From JBBIGV01 sp037447335 (GTDB lineage: Bacteria > Bacteroidota > Ignavibacteria > Ignavibacteriales > Ignavibacteriaceae): a DNA stretch of 64,000 bases. Under the pieces are notes generated by a model, which worked only from the letters and a program-made list of their open reading frames with translations, made no database searches and was not told where the DNA came from. The position numbers and the translations under genes are program-made. Location: assembly GCA_037447335.1 (NCBI GenBank), contig JBBIGV010000001.1:1-64000 (forward strand), in the 5' to 3' direction. Positions 44,051-53,250 of this stretch are shown here, piece by piece (positions within the stretch are counted from its first letter, which is position 1; every line of letters starts with the position of its first letter).

Positions 44051-45295
44051 ATGAGATTTCTATTAGCTGCTGCTGTCATTATACTTTTAACGGCTGAAAT
44101 TTCTGCACAGTCCAGTTCAGGATATTCACGTTTTGGTATAGGTGATCTTGAATACACATATTCTGCCAGAAGAGTTGGAATGGGTGGTTTAGGCGCCTCG
44201 GTTGAAGATATTGATTTCATCGGTACCCTCAATCCGGCATCCTGGTATGCTATTGCAAGAACGAGAATAGAATTTGGCGGCAGTTATAAAGGTCTTTTGT
44301 TATCAGACCAGAATGAAAGTAATAAATACTACTCTGAAACTGAATTCACAGGTTTTACGCTTGCATTTCCGGTGAGTACTACTTATGGTATTAGTCTGGT
44401 TTCAGGAATCATTCCATATTCAACAGTCAGTTACAATGCAGTAGAAAATATCATAGCAGACCCTCAGGTTGGAAATTATTCAGTTGATTATAAAGGAAGG
44501 GGCGGTCTTTCAAAATTTTTTATAGGCACATCTTACAAATTGCCTTTTAATTTTGCACTTGGTGCTTCTCTGGATTACTATTTTGGAAATCTTGTCTATG
44601 AGACTGCTTTAGATTTTGCCAGTTCGGCAATTCAGGATGTTGTATATCAGCGCATCTATAAAACTAATGGCATCGGAACAACCGCCGGTATTATCAGTCC
44701 TGATTTTTCATCAATTCTTAAATCTGAATCAATAACCGATTTTAAACTCGGCGCTTCGGTTCAGATTTTTAATGAACTGAAAACCGATACACTTCTCTGG
44801 ACACGAACGGCTACTTTATCGGACACTCTTTCATCAGGCAAGGTTAAAATGAAATTACCTTTACGTTTAAATGCAGGGTTAAGTTTCGTCCTGAATAAAG
44901 ATTATTTGTTCTTATTTGATTATGCATTCCAACCCTGGAGTAAATATCAATTTGCCGGTCTTCAAAAGAAAAATTTAAGAGATGCAAGTAAAATAAGTGC
45001 AGGTTTTGAATACAGACCTTCAAAAGAACTTGGCGCTACTGTATGGGAACAAATAATTTTACGTGCCGGTTTAAGTTTCGAGCAGACACAATATCTGATT
45101 AATGGAGAAGGAATAGACCAATACTCAGTTATGGTTGGTTTTTCTTTTCCGATCATTGCGGAAAATACAATTGATATTGCGTTGCAGTATGCTTCAAGAG
45201 GCACAACAAAGTCAGGGCTAATTAAAGAGAATATTTTCAAGCTTAGTTTTGGCATTAGTCTTGGGGAGATTTGGTTTATCAGATATGAAAAATAA
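44051..45295 (+). CDS. Outer-membrane beta-barrel protein
   Basis: 414 residues with a signal peptide (MRFLLAAAVIILLTAEISAQ). The start SSSGYSRFGIGDLEYTYSARRVGMGGLGASVEDIDFIGTLNPASW is the hallmark of a large Bacteroidota barrel group related to FadL/Toluene-X proteins. Alternating amphipathic strands run to the C-terminus, which ends in an aromatic-rich strand (LGEIWFIRYEK). Cargo unknown. It could be a hydrophobic-compound channel or a T9SS-associated barrel. Overlaps the usual TTG region of the next gene by none if the start at 45324 is correct. Confidence 0.82.
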   Translation: MRFLLAAAVIILLTAEISAQSSSGYSRFGIGDLEYTYSARRVGMGGLGASVEDIDFIGTLNPASWYAIARTRIEFGGSYKGLLLSDQNESNKYYSETEFTGFTLAFPVSTTYGISLVSGIIPYSTVSYNAVENIIADPQVGNYSVDYKGRGGLSKFFIGTSYKLPFNFALGASLDYYFGNLVYETALDFASSAIQDVVYQRIYKTNGIGTTAGIISPDFSSILKSESITDFKLGASVQIFNELKTDTLLWTRTATLSDTLSSGKVKMKLPLRLNAGLSFVLNKDYLFLFDYAFQPWSKYQFAGLQKKNLRDASKISAGFEYRPSKELGATVWEQIILRAGLSFEQTQYLINGEGIDQYSVMVGFSFPIIAENTIDIALQYASRGTTKSGLIKENIFKLSFGISLGEIWFIRYEK

Positions 45296-45323
45296 AGTAC
45301 CACTTAATTTGAAGGACAAAACT

Positions 45324-46598
45324 TTGAAACGAATAATCTTAAATACAGTTTTTGCTCTGATGATGATTGTTGGTGTATCATTTTCTTCTTATGCAAACAA
45401 ACTCAACTCTATCTCAGAAAAATCCGATTCTCTTAAACTGATCGAACAATACAGCTTGTTTTCTGAATATCATAAGAACAGAGATTTCAAAAGTGCATTA
45501 CCCTATGGATGGGCTGTGCTTGAAATGGATCCAAAGAAATTTGCAAAATGGATTTACTATAAAATGGAAGAAACTCTTTGGTACCTGCACGATTCATCTG
45601 ATGTTGCACCGGAAATGATTGAATCAATTCAGGATACAATAGAGTATCTTTACGACCTTGCTATAGAAAACTTCCATGAAGCAAAAGGATATTTTCAATC
45701 CCGTAAAGCATATGTTTGTGAGATCTGGCTCGAGCATCCAACAGAAAAAGTAATTCGAGAGTATGAACTTGCTATAAAGTTTGATCCCGAAATCTCATCC
45801 TTCTATTACAACCGGCTAGGGCAGTTGTATAAGAATAACGCAGATGATGATGAAAACGATTATAAATCAAAAGCATTGGAAATTTACAGCTATCTGAGCG
45901 AAAGAGAACCCGATAATCCCGCATGGCCTTCAGAATTGGAAAGCCTTGTTGATAATATTGAGCAATTAGTTGAGCTTCTTAAAAGAGCATGGGATTTTGA
46001 CAGGGAAGACCTTTCGAAAGCATGGAAGTTTGCTATGACCGCAGTCAGAGCAAATGAGCATGAACAGGCAATTGAAGCGCTCGAGTTTCTTGTATCACGC
46101 GTTCCCGATAATCCGAGCTACCTTATCCAGCTTGCAGCCGCTTACCAGAAAACTGATAAGCTGACCAAAGCCGAGGAAGCTTACAAGAAACTTATTGAAT
46201 TAGAACCCGATAAACGTGAACACTATCTTAATCTTGGAATAATTTACAAAGACAGAGGACAGCTTTCACAGGCAAGAACTATGTATCAGAGAGCAAGTGA
46301 TGTCAGCGGCGGCTGGGGTCTGGCAATCTTCTATGAAGGATTACTTTATGAGCAAGCTGCCCGCGGTTGTGAATTTAATTTCGAAACAAAGCTTGTTTAT
46401 CAGTTTGCAGTTGATACATACAGACGCGCGCGCAGCATGGATGCATCCTTGACGCAGGCTCAGGAAAGAATAAATGCACTTGGTAACTCTGTCCCGACTC
46501 AGGAAGATTATTTCTTCCGCGGTCACAGATCAGGTGCTGTATTACAAATTACCGGAAGCTGCTTTGGCTGGATCGGCAGAAGCATAACTGTTCCATAA
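45324..46598 (+). CDS. Exported TPR protein
   Basis: 424 residues from the TTG at 45324, which has GAAGGA eight bases before it and gives an ideal signal peptide (MKRIILNTVFALMMIVGVSFSSYA). The ATG at 45285 is possible but lacks a ribosome-binding site and overlaps the barrel gene. At least three to four tetratricopeptide repeats lie in the second half (EQAIEALEFLVSRVPDNPSYLIQLAAAYQKTD, KAEEAYKKLIELEPDKREHYLNLGIIYKDRG, QARTMYQRASDVSGG). TPR arrays bind peptides or partner proteins, and in Bacteroidota they occur in T9SS and envelope assembly. Follows the barrel gene. Confidence 0.85.
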   Translation: MKRIILNTVFALMMIVGVSFSSYANKLNSISEKSDSLKLIEQYSLFSEYHKNRDFKSALPYGWAVLEMDPKKFAKWIYYKMEETLWYLHDSSDVAPEMIESIQDTIEYLYDLAIENFHEAKGYFQSRKAYVCEIWLEHPTEKVIREYELAIKFDPEISSFYYNRLGQLYKNNADDDENDYKSKALEIYSYLSEREPDNPAWPSELESLVDNIEQLVELLKRAWDFDREDLSKAWKFAMTAVRANEHEQAIEALEFLVSRVPDNPSYLIQLAAAYQKTDKLTKAEEAYKKLIELEPDKREHYLNLGIIYKDRGQLSQARTMYQRASDVSGGWGLAIFYEGLLYEQAARGCEFNFETKLVYQFAVDTYRRARSMDASLTQAQERINALGNSVPTQEDYFFRGHRSGAVLQITGSCFGWIGRSITVP

Positions 46599-46645
46599 AA
46601 ATTATTTGCAGATGATTTTTTTAAATAAGTGGGATTTATATAATT

Positions 46646-46681
46646 AAAAAGGTTTCAGGATTTTTTTTCTGAAACCTTTTT
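46646..46681. terminator. Bidirectional terminator hairpin
   Basis: A 13-bp stem (46646-46658 with 46669-46681, AAAAAGGTTTCAG/CTGAAACCTTTTT) with a 10-base T-rich loop. It has A-tract and T-tract on the two arms. It ends the glgA-TPR operon. Confidence 0.88.
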
Positions 46682-46724
46682 CTATTCAATACCATTACCT
46701 ATTCAGAGATATAAAGGATAGAAC

Positions 46725-48020
46725 ATGTATAAAAGTATATCGGACGATAAAGAAATCTTTAATATCCTTAATGAAGAAATTAAGAGACAACAAAATAAAC
46801 TTGAGTTGATCGCATCTGAAAATTTTGTGAGCAATGCTGTTATGGAAGCAGCAGGTTCAGTATTAACCAACAAATATGCTGAAGGTTATCCGGGTAAAAG
46901 ATATTACGGCGGTTGTGAATTTGTGGATATGGCAGAAGACCTTGCCCGCGAGCGATTGAAAAAACTTTTTAATGCTGAATATGTAAACGTTCAGCCGCAC
47001 AGCGGATCACAGGCAAATATGGCTGTTCTAATGACTTTAATGAAACCGGGTGAAACTTTTATTGGATTAAATCTTGCACACGGTGGACATCTTACTCATG
47101 GTTCTCCGGTTAATTTTTCGGGTCAGTTGTATAAAGCGCTTGGATATTCCCTGAACAAGGAAACAAGATTACTGGATTACGATCAAATCAGCGATTTAGC
47201 TCTAAAGGAAAAACCAAAAGTTATCATTTCAGGTGCAAGCGCCTATTCACGCGACTGGGATTATAAAAAATTAAGAGAGATTGCTGATTCTGTCAATGCG
47301 TTCCTTATGTGTGATATGGCGCATCCGGCTGGATTGATTGCAAAAGGATTTCTGAACGATCCGCTCGTTTATTGCGATGTTGTAACTTCAACAACTCATA
47401 AAACTTTACGCGGTCCTCGCGGCGGTATTATTTTGATGGGAAAGGATAAGGAAAATCCATTCGGAATTAAAACTCCAAAGGGTGACAGGCTAAGAATGAT
47501 GTCAGAACTTTTAGACAGCATGGTCATGCCGGGTATTCAGGGTGGACCGCTCATGCACATCATTATGGCAAAAGCTGTTGCATTTGGTGAAGCATTAAAT
47601 GATGGCTTTAAAGATTACATTCAACAGGTAATCACAAATGCCAAAACACTTGCAGTCTCGTTAGCTGACTTTGGCTTTGACATAGTCTCCGGCGGAACTG
47701 ACAATCATCTTATGCTGATTGACCTGAACAATAAGAACATAACAGGTAAAGCTGCGGAAAATTCACTTGAACTTGCCGGCATTACAGTTAACAAGAATAT
47801 GGTTCCGTTCGATACCCGCAGTCCTTTCGTTACAAGCGGTATACGCATCGGCACGCCTGCTGTAACTACACGAGGTATGAAAGAACCGGAAATGAAAAAA
47901 ATTGCTGAATTTATTAATAGAGTGACTTCCGATCATGAAAATAAAACAACCCTTGAACAGGTAAAGAAAGAAGTAAAAGAACTCTGTTCGGGTTTCCCTC
48001 TTTATTCAGATTTAAATTAA
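46725..48020 (+). CDS. glyA: GlyA, serine hydroxymethyltransferase
   Basis: 431 residues. SENFVSNAVMEAAGSVLTNKYAEGYPGKRYYGGCEF, NVQPHSGSQANMAVLM and MCDMAHPAGLIAKGF are canonical, and the PLP-binding Lys lies in VTSTTHKTLRGPRGG. It interconverts serine and glycine with methylene-THF. AAAGGA lies upstream. tatC follows after 12 bases, so the two are probably cotranscribed. Confidence 0.97.
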   Translation: MYKSISDDKEIFNILNEEIKRQQNKLELIASENFVSNAVMEAAGSVLTNKYAEGYPGKRYYGGCEFVDMAEDLARERLKKLFNAEYVNVQPHSGSQANMAVLMTLMKPGETFIGLNLAHGGHLTHGSPVNFSGQLYKALGYSLNKETRLLDYDQISDLALKEKPKVIISGASAYSRDWDYKKLREIADSVNAFLMCDMAHPAGLIAKGFLNDPLVYCDVVTSTTHKTLRGPRGGIILMGKDKENPFGIKTPKGDRLRMMSELLDSMVMPGIQGGPLMHIIMAKAVAFGEALNDGFKDYIQQVITNAKTLAVSLADFGFDIVSGGTDNHLMLIDLNNKNITGKAAENSLELAGITVNKNMVPFDTRSPFVTSGIRIGTPAVTTRGMKEPEMKKIAEFINRVTSDHENKTTLEQVKKEVKELCSGFPLYSDLN

Positions 48021-48032
48021 AACAAACAGCTA

Positions 48033-48791
48033 TTGGCAGAGAGAGAATTAACAAACGGTAATGTAACCAATGAGGAAGATTCCGGCTCTGAAATGTCTTT
48101 CCTCGATCACCTTGAGGAGTTGAGGTGGAGGATAATCTACACAGTTATCGGTCTTGTGGCAGGAACGATAATATCATGGATTTTCATTGATTTTCTTATA
48201 GACATTATCCTTCTGAAACCAGCGAGGGATACCGCTGCAATACTTCAGAACCTAAAGCCATTCGGACAATTTTTCCTTTTCGTACAAGTTTCGATTATAT
48301 CAGGCTTTGTATTGAGCATTCCGAATGTATTCTACCAGTTATGGAAATTTATCTCCCCTGCCCTTAGAAAGAGCGAACGCAAATATATACTTTCAATAGT
48401 TGTTTATTCCTCATTATGCTTTATTGCAGGTATAGTCTTTGCATACTTTGTAATGCTTCCGGTAGCGCTTACGTTTGCTGCCCAGTTCGGTGCTAAAGAA
48501 ATAACAAACCAGTTTGCAATAGATGAATATTTCAATATAATTATTAGTGTAATGCTTGCTGCCGCTTTGGTTTTTGAATTACCGATGATCTCATTTTTTC
48601 TAACAAAGCTTGGAATCCTTACTCCGGATTTCATGAAAAAATACAGACGCCACTCTATCGTTATAATAATGATATTTTCTGCGTTTCTTACTCCCGGCGG
48701 AGATCCTATCTCACAGATAGTACTTGCAGTTCCATTGGTTCTCTTATACGAATTAAGTATATTCATTTCAAAACTTTCTATAAAAAAGTAG
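48033..48791 (+). CDS. tatC: TatC, twin-arginine translocase subunit
   Basis: 252 residues from a TTG. An alternative ATG at 48093 (MSFLDHLEELRWRI) would give the common short form. Signature SFLDHLEELRWRIIYTVIGL and six predicted transmembrane helices follow, with FVQVSIISGFVLSIPNVFYQLWKFISPAL and RRHSIVIIMIFSAFLTPGGDPISQIVLAVPLVLLYELSI. It receives folded precursors with RR signals at the inner membrane. tatA/tatB are not adjacent. Its stop overlaps the next GTG by one base. Confidence 0.94.
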   Translation: MAERELTNGNVTNEEDSGSEMSFLDHLEELRWRIIYTVIGLVAGTIISWIFIDFLIDIILLKPARDTAAILQNLKPFGQFFLFVQVSIISGFVLSIPNVFYQLWKFISPALRKSERKYILSIVVYSSLCFIAGIVFAYFVMLPVALTFAAQFGAKEITNQFAIDEYFNIIISVMLAAALVFELPMISFFLTKLGILTPDFMKKYRRHSIVIIMIFSAFLTPGGDPISQIVLAVPLVLLYELSIFISKLSIKK

Positions 48792-49771
48792 TGATCATTA
48801 ATCCTCTCTCCGCAATAAGCAAGCCGATCAAATCTGAACTTGAACAGTTCAATCAGATGTTCAAACAATCAATGAAGTCCAAAGTAGGGCTTGTTGATCT
48901 TGTAACACGGTATATTATCCGGCAGAAAGGCAAAAAGATAAGACCACTGCTTGTTCTGCTTTCAGCTAAAGTTGCCGGTGGTGTTAACCAACGTTCATAC
49001 AGGGGTGCAGTGCTTGTTGAATTGCTTCATACAGCCACTCTCATACACGATGATGTTGTTGATAATGCTGAAAAGAGACGCAACTTGTGGTCAATCAATG
49101 CGGTATTTAAAAACAAAGTCGCAGTACTGATGGGTGATTATCTCCTCTCACGCGGACTAATGATAGCAGTAGATGGTAAAGATTATGATTTTCTTGACGT
49201 TATAACTGATGCGGTAAGAAGAATGTCGGAAGGTGAACTACTGCAAATTCAAAAAACGCGCAAGCTTGATATTGATGAAGAGACTTACTTCAAAGTTATT
49301 TCCGATAAAACAGCATCCTTGCTGGAAACATGCTGCCGAATCGGTGCGATGAGTGCTTCCGACAATAAAGATTATCACGAAGCAATGCGTATTTTCGGAC
49401 AATCTATCGGAATTGCATTTCAGATTAGGGATGACATACTTGACTATGAAGGAACTTCAAGCTTAATCGGCAAACCGGTTGGCGGGGATATAAAAGAAAA
49501 AAAGATCACCCTCCCGTTAATTTATTCTCTCAACCAGGTTTCTTCAGTTGAAGCATCACGCATTAGAAAGATAATTAAAAATGGCGGATCGAAAGGGAGC
49601 GTTAAAGAAGTGATTGATTTTGTACGTAACCACAACGGGATTGACTATTCTTTAACAACTGCTCAGAATTATTCCGATAATGCAAAGGAGGCGCTTAAAG
49701 TTTTTCCGGATTCACCTGCAAAAATTGCTCTCGAGGCTCTTGTCAATTTCGTGATTGAAAGAAAAAACTGA
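48791..49771 (+). CDS. Trans-polyprenyl diphosphate synthase
   Basis: 326 residues, GTG start sharing a base with the tatC stop. The first Asp-rich motif is LIHDDVVDNAEKRR, the second IRDDILDYEG. It also has GKKIRPLLVLLSA, GDYLLSRGL and the conserved K-T/S segment SDKTASLLETCCRIGA. Lengthens an allylic diphosphate with isopentenyl units. Chain length cannot be fixed, but the size and the small residues ahead of the first motif suggest a hepta- or octaprenyl product for menaquinone. Converges with the uspA gene, 12 bases between stops. Confidence 0.9.
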   Translation: MIINPLSAISKPIKSELEQFNQMFKQSMKSKVGLVDLVTRYIIRQKGKKIRPLLVLLSAKVAGGVNQRSYRGAVLVELLHTATLIHDDVVDNAEKRRNLWSINAVFKNKVAVLMGDYLLSRGLMIAVDGKDYDFLDVITDAVRRMSEGELLQIQKTRKLDIDEETYFKVISDKTASLLETCCRIGAMSASDNKDYHEAMRIFGQSIGIAFQIRDDILDYEGTSSLIGKPVGGDIKEKKITLPLIYSLNQVSSVEASRIRKIIKNGGSKGSVKEVIDFVRNHNGIDYSLTTAQNYSDNAKEALKVFPDSPAKIALEALVNFVIERKN

Positions 49772-49783
49772 TCTTGCCGCAGC

Positions 49784-50266
49784 TTACTTTTTAACTTCAT
49801 TCTTAAAAGAAAATCCTTTGATCGGTTCTCTTAACGTAAGAACCGGGCAGGGAGCTTTCCTTACAACCTTTTCTGCAGTGCTTCCGAAAAGTATATGCTC
49901 AACTCCTGAATGACCATGTGTGGCTATGATTATCATATCTACATTTTCTTCTGCAGCAGTTTCTACTATTTCGAAAAACGGTTTGCCGGCACGGATAATG
50001 GTTTTCACTTTCATATCCTGCGGGATTTCTTTTTTTGCGAGCTTTTCTAACTCTTCCGAAGCTCTTTTATCCATGTCAAGACCGACAGTGGGAATTGCTA
50101 TCTGCCCCATGCTGAAATCCGGGGGATATATAACAGGCTCAACTACATAAATAAGAATAACTTCAGCACTGAATGATCGGGCGAAGTTTACGGCATACCT
50201 CAATGCGCCTTTTGAGTAATCTGAAAAATCAATAGGCACAAGAACTTTGTTAATTTCAGGTTTCAT
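49784..50266 (-). CDS. Universal stress protein (UspA family)
   Basis: 160 residues. It starts NKVLVPIDFSDYSKGALRYAV, and the ATP-binding loop GHSGVEHILFGSTAEKVV (G-2x-G-9x-G-S/T) plus the end CPVLTLR are intact, so it should be a nucleotide-binding Usp. It overlaps the upstream cyclic-nucleotide-binding gene by 11 bases. The pair looks like a small signalling unit for stress or redox conditions. Confidence 0.92.
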   Translation of the reverse strand: MKPEINKVLVPIDFSDYSKGALRYAVNFARSFSAEVILIYVVEPVIYPPDFSMGQIAIPTVGLDMDKRASEELEKLAKKEIPQDMKVKTIIRAGKPFFEIVETAAEENVDMIIIATHGHSGVEHILFGSTAEKVVRKAPCPVLTLREPIKGFSFKNEVKK

Positions 50267-50807
50267 GTTCCACCTCTGTTTCTTTATATTTTTTTTCTAA
50301 CATTGAAAAATAATCTTCATTTATTTTTCTCAATCTTGCAGCAATAATGTGACTTATCCCCTGAAGAATTTTTATCCCTTTCTTCGGATAAGCATTTATA
50401 AACTCGTCAAGGTCTGGTTTAAATATTACCGAAAGACGACATTCAGTTTGTGCGATTGCAGAGGCAGTTCTCTTTTCTTCATCAATTAAAGCAAGTTCAC
50501 CAAAAAAATCTCCCGCAGAAAATGATGCAAGTTTAATTACCAAACCAGTTTCAGTTTTACGATGTATCTCAATTTCACCTTCAAGGATCACATATAATCC
50601 GATACCGGGGTCGCCCTGTAAAAAAATATATTCACTCGGCAGATAACTCCGGTTATGAGTAATATTTATAAGCTGACTAATATCTCTCTTTGAAAGTGAC
50701 TTGAAAATGGGAGATGACATAAGTGATCTCCTGAGGTCACCTTTTTCTGCTGGCAGATGAAAAATATTTGACCAGAAGCTTGAATGAATAACCTTATTAT
50801 TTTCCAT
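50256..50807 (-). CDS. Cyclic-nucleotide-binding domain protein without HTH
   Basis: 183 residues. A single cNMP-binding beta-roll lies at about 28-145 (PIFKSLSKRDISQLI, YIFLQGDPGIGLYVILEGEIEIHR, FSAGDFFGELALIDEEKRTASAIAQTECRLSVI). The phosphate-binding cassette GELALIDEEKRTASA has the usual Gly-Glu but Lys-Arg-Thr-Ala in place of the classic R-x-A/S, so a cAMP/cGMP ligand is plausible but unproven. The C-terminal helix (MLEKKYKETEVE) is short and there is no DNA-binding domain. Coupled to uspA by an 11-base overlap. hisA lies 12 bases upstream. Confidence 0.88.
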   Translation of the reverse strand: MENNKVIHSSFWSNIFHLPAEKGDLRRSLMSSPIFKSLSKRDISQLINITHNRSYLPSEYIFLQGDPGIGLYVILEGEIEIHRKTETGLVIKLASFSAGDFFGELALIDEEKRTASAIAQTECRLSVIFKPDLDEFINAYPKKGIKILQGISHIIAARLRKINEDYFSMLEKKYKETEVEHET

Positions 50808-50818
50808 AGATAATCCTG

Positions 50819-51574
50819 TTAATTAAAAATTCCGGATTCAGCAACACGCCAGAGCTTCTGGCAGGGGAACCTGTTTTCGTAAAGCGCCCTGCCCACAATA
50901 ACCGAATCTACACCAAGCGGGACAAGCTTTTGAAAATCCATTAACTCATCTTTATTTCTTATCCCACCGGAGTGTGTGATTTTACAACCGGTAAGTTCGG
51001 CAATTTCTTTTGATAGAAAAATATTTGGACCCTGTAAAGTTCCATTTCTTAAAACATCCGTAATGAACAATCTTTCAACGCCCGATTGCTGCATTTCCTT
51101 AGCGAACTGTTTGTATGATACTCCGGTTTTAACCTTTCTGCCTTTAATAACAACTTCTTCTCCAACCACATCTATTCCGACAGCAATTTTTTTAGGTCCG
51201 TGTTTTTGCAGAAGAGCATCAAACTCTTTTCTGTTCCCGAATGCCATGGTAGTTACGATCACCCTGCAGGCTCCCGCATCGAAAAGTTTATCCGCATCTG
51301 AAACCCTTCTAATTCCGCCGGCAACTTCAATCGGGATAACAACAGAGGAACAGATTTTTTCGATGATATCATTATTAGAGCCAGAACTATCGGTAGCTGC
51401 GTCAAGGTCAACTATGTGAATTGTTTTTGCATTTTCAGCTCGCCATATCTTTGCCATTTCAACCGGGTCGCTGCCGTATTCCTGGCAGTCAAGTTCAGGT
51501 ATTCCCTGTACAACCCGGACAGTTTTTCCGTTTTTAATATCAATTGCAGGAATGACTAAAAGAGTTCGTATCAT
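50819..51574 (-). CDS. hisA: HisA-type isomerase (ProFAR isomerase)
   Basis: 251 residues, (beta/alpha)8 barrel. First catalytic Asp12 is in VIPAIDIKNGKTVRVVQG, the second in KIAVGIDVVGEEV. Phosphate sites: EVAGGIRR and THSGGIRNKDEL, plus VIVGRALYENRF at the end. Converts ProFAR to PRFAR in histidine synthesis. No other his gene is near, so it is an isolated hisA. A dual HisA/TrpF (PriA-like) role cannot be excluded from sequence. First gene of the minus-strand run with the cNMP and Usp genes. Confidence 0.85.
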   Translation of the reverse strand: MIRTLLVIPAIDIKNGKTVRVVQGIPELDCQEYGSDPVEMAKIWRAENAKTIHIVDLDAATDSSGSNNDIIEKICSSVVIPIEVAGGIRRVSDADKLFDAGACRVIVTTMAFGNRKEFDALLQKHGPKKIAVGIDVVGEEVVIKGRKVKTGVSYKQFAKEMQQSGVERLFITDVLRNGTLQGPNIFLSKEIAELTGCKITHSGGIRNKDELMDFQKLVPLGVDSVIVGRALYENRFPCQKLWRVAESGIFN

Positions 51575-51790
51575 ATAAATAATTCAGCTAAGACTTTTCA
51601 GATTAACGTTACAAGCTGTTAAAAAATAACTAAATACAGACTCAAAAGAAAGATTTTGAACCGATTGCTTTATCAGGAAAAATATTCATTTATAACGGCT
51701 TGCTGAGCTGCTAAAAAAAATAAATCAAGAAGTTTCGTTTTTAGTCTATTTTCTTGACTTTTCATTCTTTAATAAGCATATTTGACCACG

Positions 51791-52624
51791 ATGAGGAAGG
51801 ATTTTATACTCCGGACAAGCAAAACAGACATTTTAAGAGTCAGCGCATTCGGTTTAAAGAATATTTCCTCTTCACCCTGTGTGATAATGGTTCACGGATT
51901 TAAAGGTTTTAAGGATTGGGGTTTTGTACCATTTACTGCTGAATTTTTATCAAACAGTGGTTTTTTTGTTCTTACATTTAATTTTTCGCATAATGGAGTT
52001 GGTGAAAGCCTGACAGAATTTACCGAGCTTGATAAATTCGCTGAAAATACTTTCTCTTTGGAAATTTCCGAATTATCAGAAATGATTGACGCTTATAATT
52101 CGGGATTTTTTGGTGAAACCCAAAACAGCAGAATCGGTCTGATCGGACATAGCAGGGGTGGAGCTATTGCCCTTCTTACTGCTGCCGAGAAATCTGAAGT
52201 TTCTGCCGTGGTTGTATGGGCTTGCGTTTCAGATTTTGACCGCTACTCCGAACGGCAAAAACAAAAATGGAGAGAGGAAGGTGTCTTTTGGGTTCTTAAT
52301 ACGAGAACTAACCAGGTCATGAATCTTAATGTTTCACTGCTTGAGGATCTTGAAAAATATAAGGATACTAAATTGAACATCGAATCCGCTGTAAAAAATT
52401 TAAATAAACCTCTGTTGATCATTCATGGTGAACAAGATCTCGCCGTTCCATTTAATGAAGGAGAATTATTGTTTAGCTTGTCGGATAAATCCAAAACAGA
52501 ATTTTTACCGGTTACAGCAGCCGGGCATACGTTCGATATTAAACATCCTTTTGAAGGTTCTAATCCCAAATTCGATACAGTTCTGAATTCAACCTTAACA
52601 TTTTTTAATAAACATTTGAAATGA
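51791..52624 (+). CDS. Alpha/beta hydrolase (serine aminopeptidase/esterase-like)
   Basis: 277 residues from the ATG at 51791 (a TTG three codons earlier is less likely). Oxyanion motif MVHGFKGFKDWGF, nucleophile elbow GLIGHSRGGAIALL (Ser), acid in IIHGEQDLAVPF and His in AAGHTFDIKHPF complete the triad. There is no signal peptide, so it is cytoplasmic. The substrate is unknown, most likely an ester or amide. bioY follows 8 bases after its stop, so it may be an accessory hydrolase in biotin scavenging, but that is inference. Confidence 0.83.
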   Translation: MRKDFILRTSKTDILRVSAFGLKNISSSPCVIMVHGFKGFKDWGFVPFTAEFLSNSGFFVLTFNFSHNGVGESLTEFTELDKFAENTFSLEISELSEMIDAYNSGFFGETQNSRIGLIGHSRGGAIALLTAAEKSEVSAVVVWACVSDFDRYSERQKQKWREEGVFWVLNTRTNQVMNLNVSLLEDLEKYKDTKLNIESAVKNLNKPLLIIHGEQDLAVPFNEGELLFSLSDKSKTEFLPVTAAGHTFDIKHPFEGSNPKFDTVLNSTLTFFNKHLK

Positions 52625-52631
52625 GGAAGCA

Positions 52632-53204
52632 ATGATTAAGTCAGATACGGTAAATTCCGTAAACACATTTACAAAGGTTACTACATCAAAACTTTTCTGG
52701 GTAGTTTCCTTTTCGCTGCTCACAGCAGTAGCGGCACAAATAACAATTCCGGCTAAACCTGTTCCATTTACACTTCAGACTATGATGGTTATCCTCTCCG
52801 GTGCATTTCTCGGTGCACGGTACGGAGCATATAGCCAGATACTTTATCTTGCAATGGGTGTAGTTGGTTTACCGGTGTTTGCCTACACACCTGAAGCCGG
52901 CTGGGGGCTGATGCGGCTGTTCGGACCAACCGGTGGCTACCTGCTCGCTTTTCCTATCGGAGCTTTTCTTACCGGATATTTCATAGAAAAAAACAGCTCT
53001 TACATTTTCGTTGTTATTGCTATGCTGGCAGGCGATTTAGCAATAATCTTATCCGGTGTTCTGTACCTGAATGTATTTTTCATTAAGAATTTAAGTGATG
53101 CTTTTGTTGCAGGTGGTCTTGTGTTCTTTGTATGGACGCTTGTAAAGATCATGATTGCCGCTTCAGTATTTTCCGGTTTTAAGAAAGCAGTAAGGAAGTT
53201 TTAG
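52632..53204 (+). CDS. bioY: BioY, biotin ECF transporter substrate-binding subunit
   Basis: 190 residues, about six transmembrane helices. ITIPAKPVPFTLQTMMVILSGAFLGARYGAYSQILYLAMGVVGLPVFA is the family signature, and GPTGGYLLAFPIGAFLTGYF is the second. BioY binds biotin in the membrane and works with a shared energising module not visible here. GAGGAAGC precedes the ATG. No biotin synthesis genes appear in the window, while birA and accD do, so the cell may rely at least partly on uptake. Confidence 0.94.
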   Translation: MIKSDTVNSVNTFTKVTTSKLFWVVSFSLLTAVAAQITIPAKPVPFTLQTMMVILSGAFLGARYGAYSQILYLAMGVVGLPVFAYTPEAGWGLMRLFGPTGGYLLAFPIGAFLTGYFIEKNSSYIFVVIAMLAGDLAIILSGVLYLNVFFIKNLSDAFVAGGLVFFVWTLVKIMIAASVFSGFKKAVRKF

Positions 53205-53250
53205 TGTTCTCAGTATTTTATTTTAAACTTTATCCGGGATTCTTCAAGGA

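Noticed and set aside
48404..48868. 154-codon open frame antisense to tatC and the polyprenyl synthase gene
   Set aside because: Shadow of two clear genes; its translation resembles no protein family.
50976..51419. 147-codon plus-strand frame opposite hisA
   Set aside because: Shadow frame; the minus-strand hisA carries all catalytic motifs.
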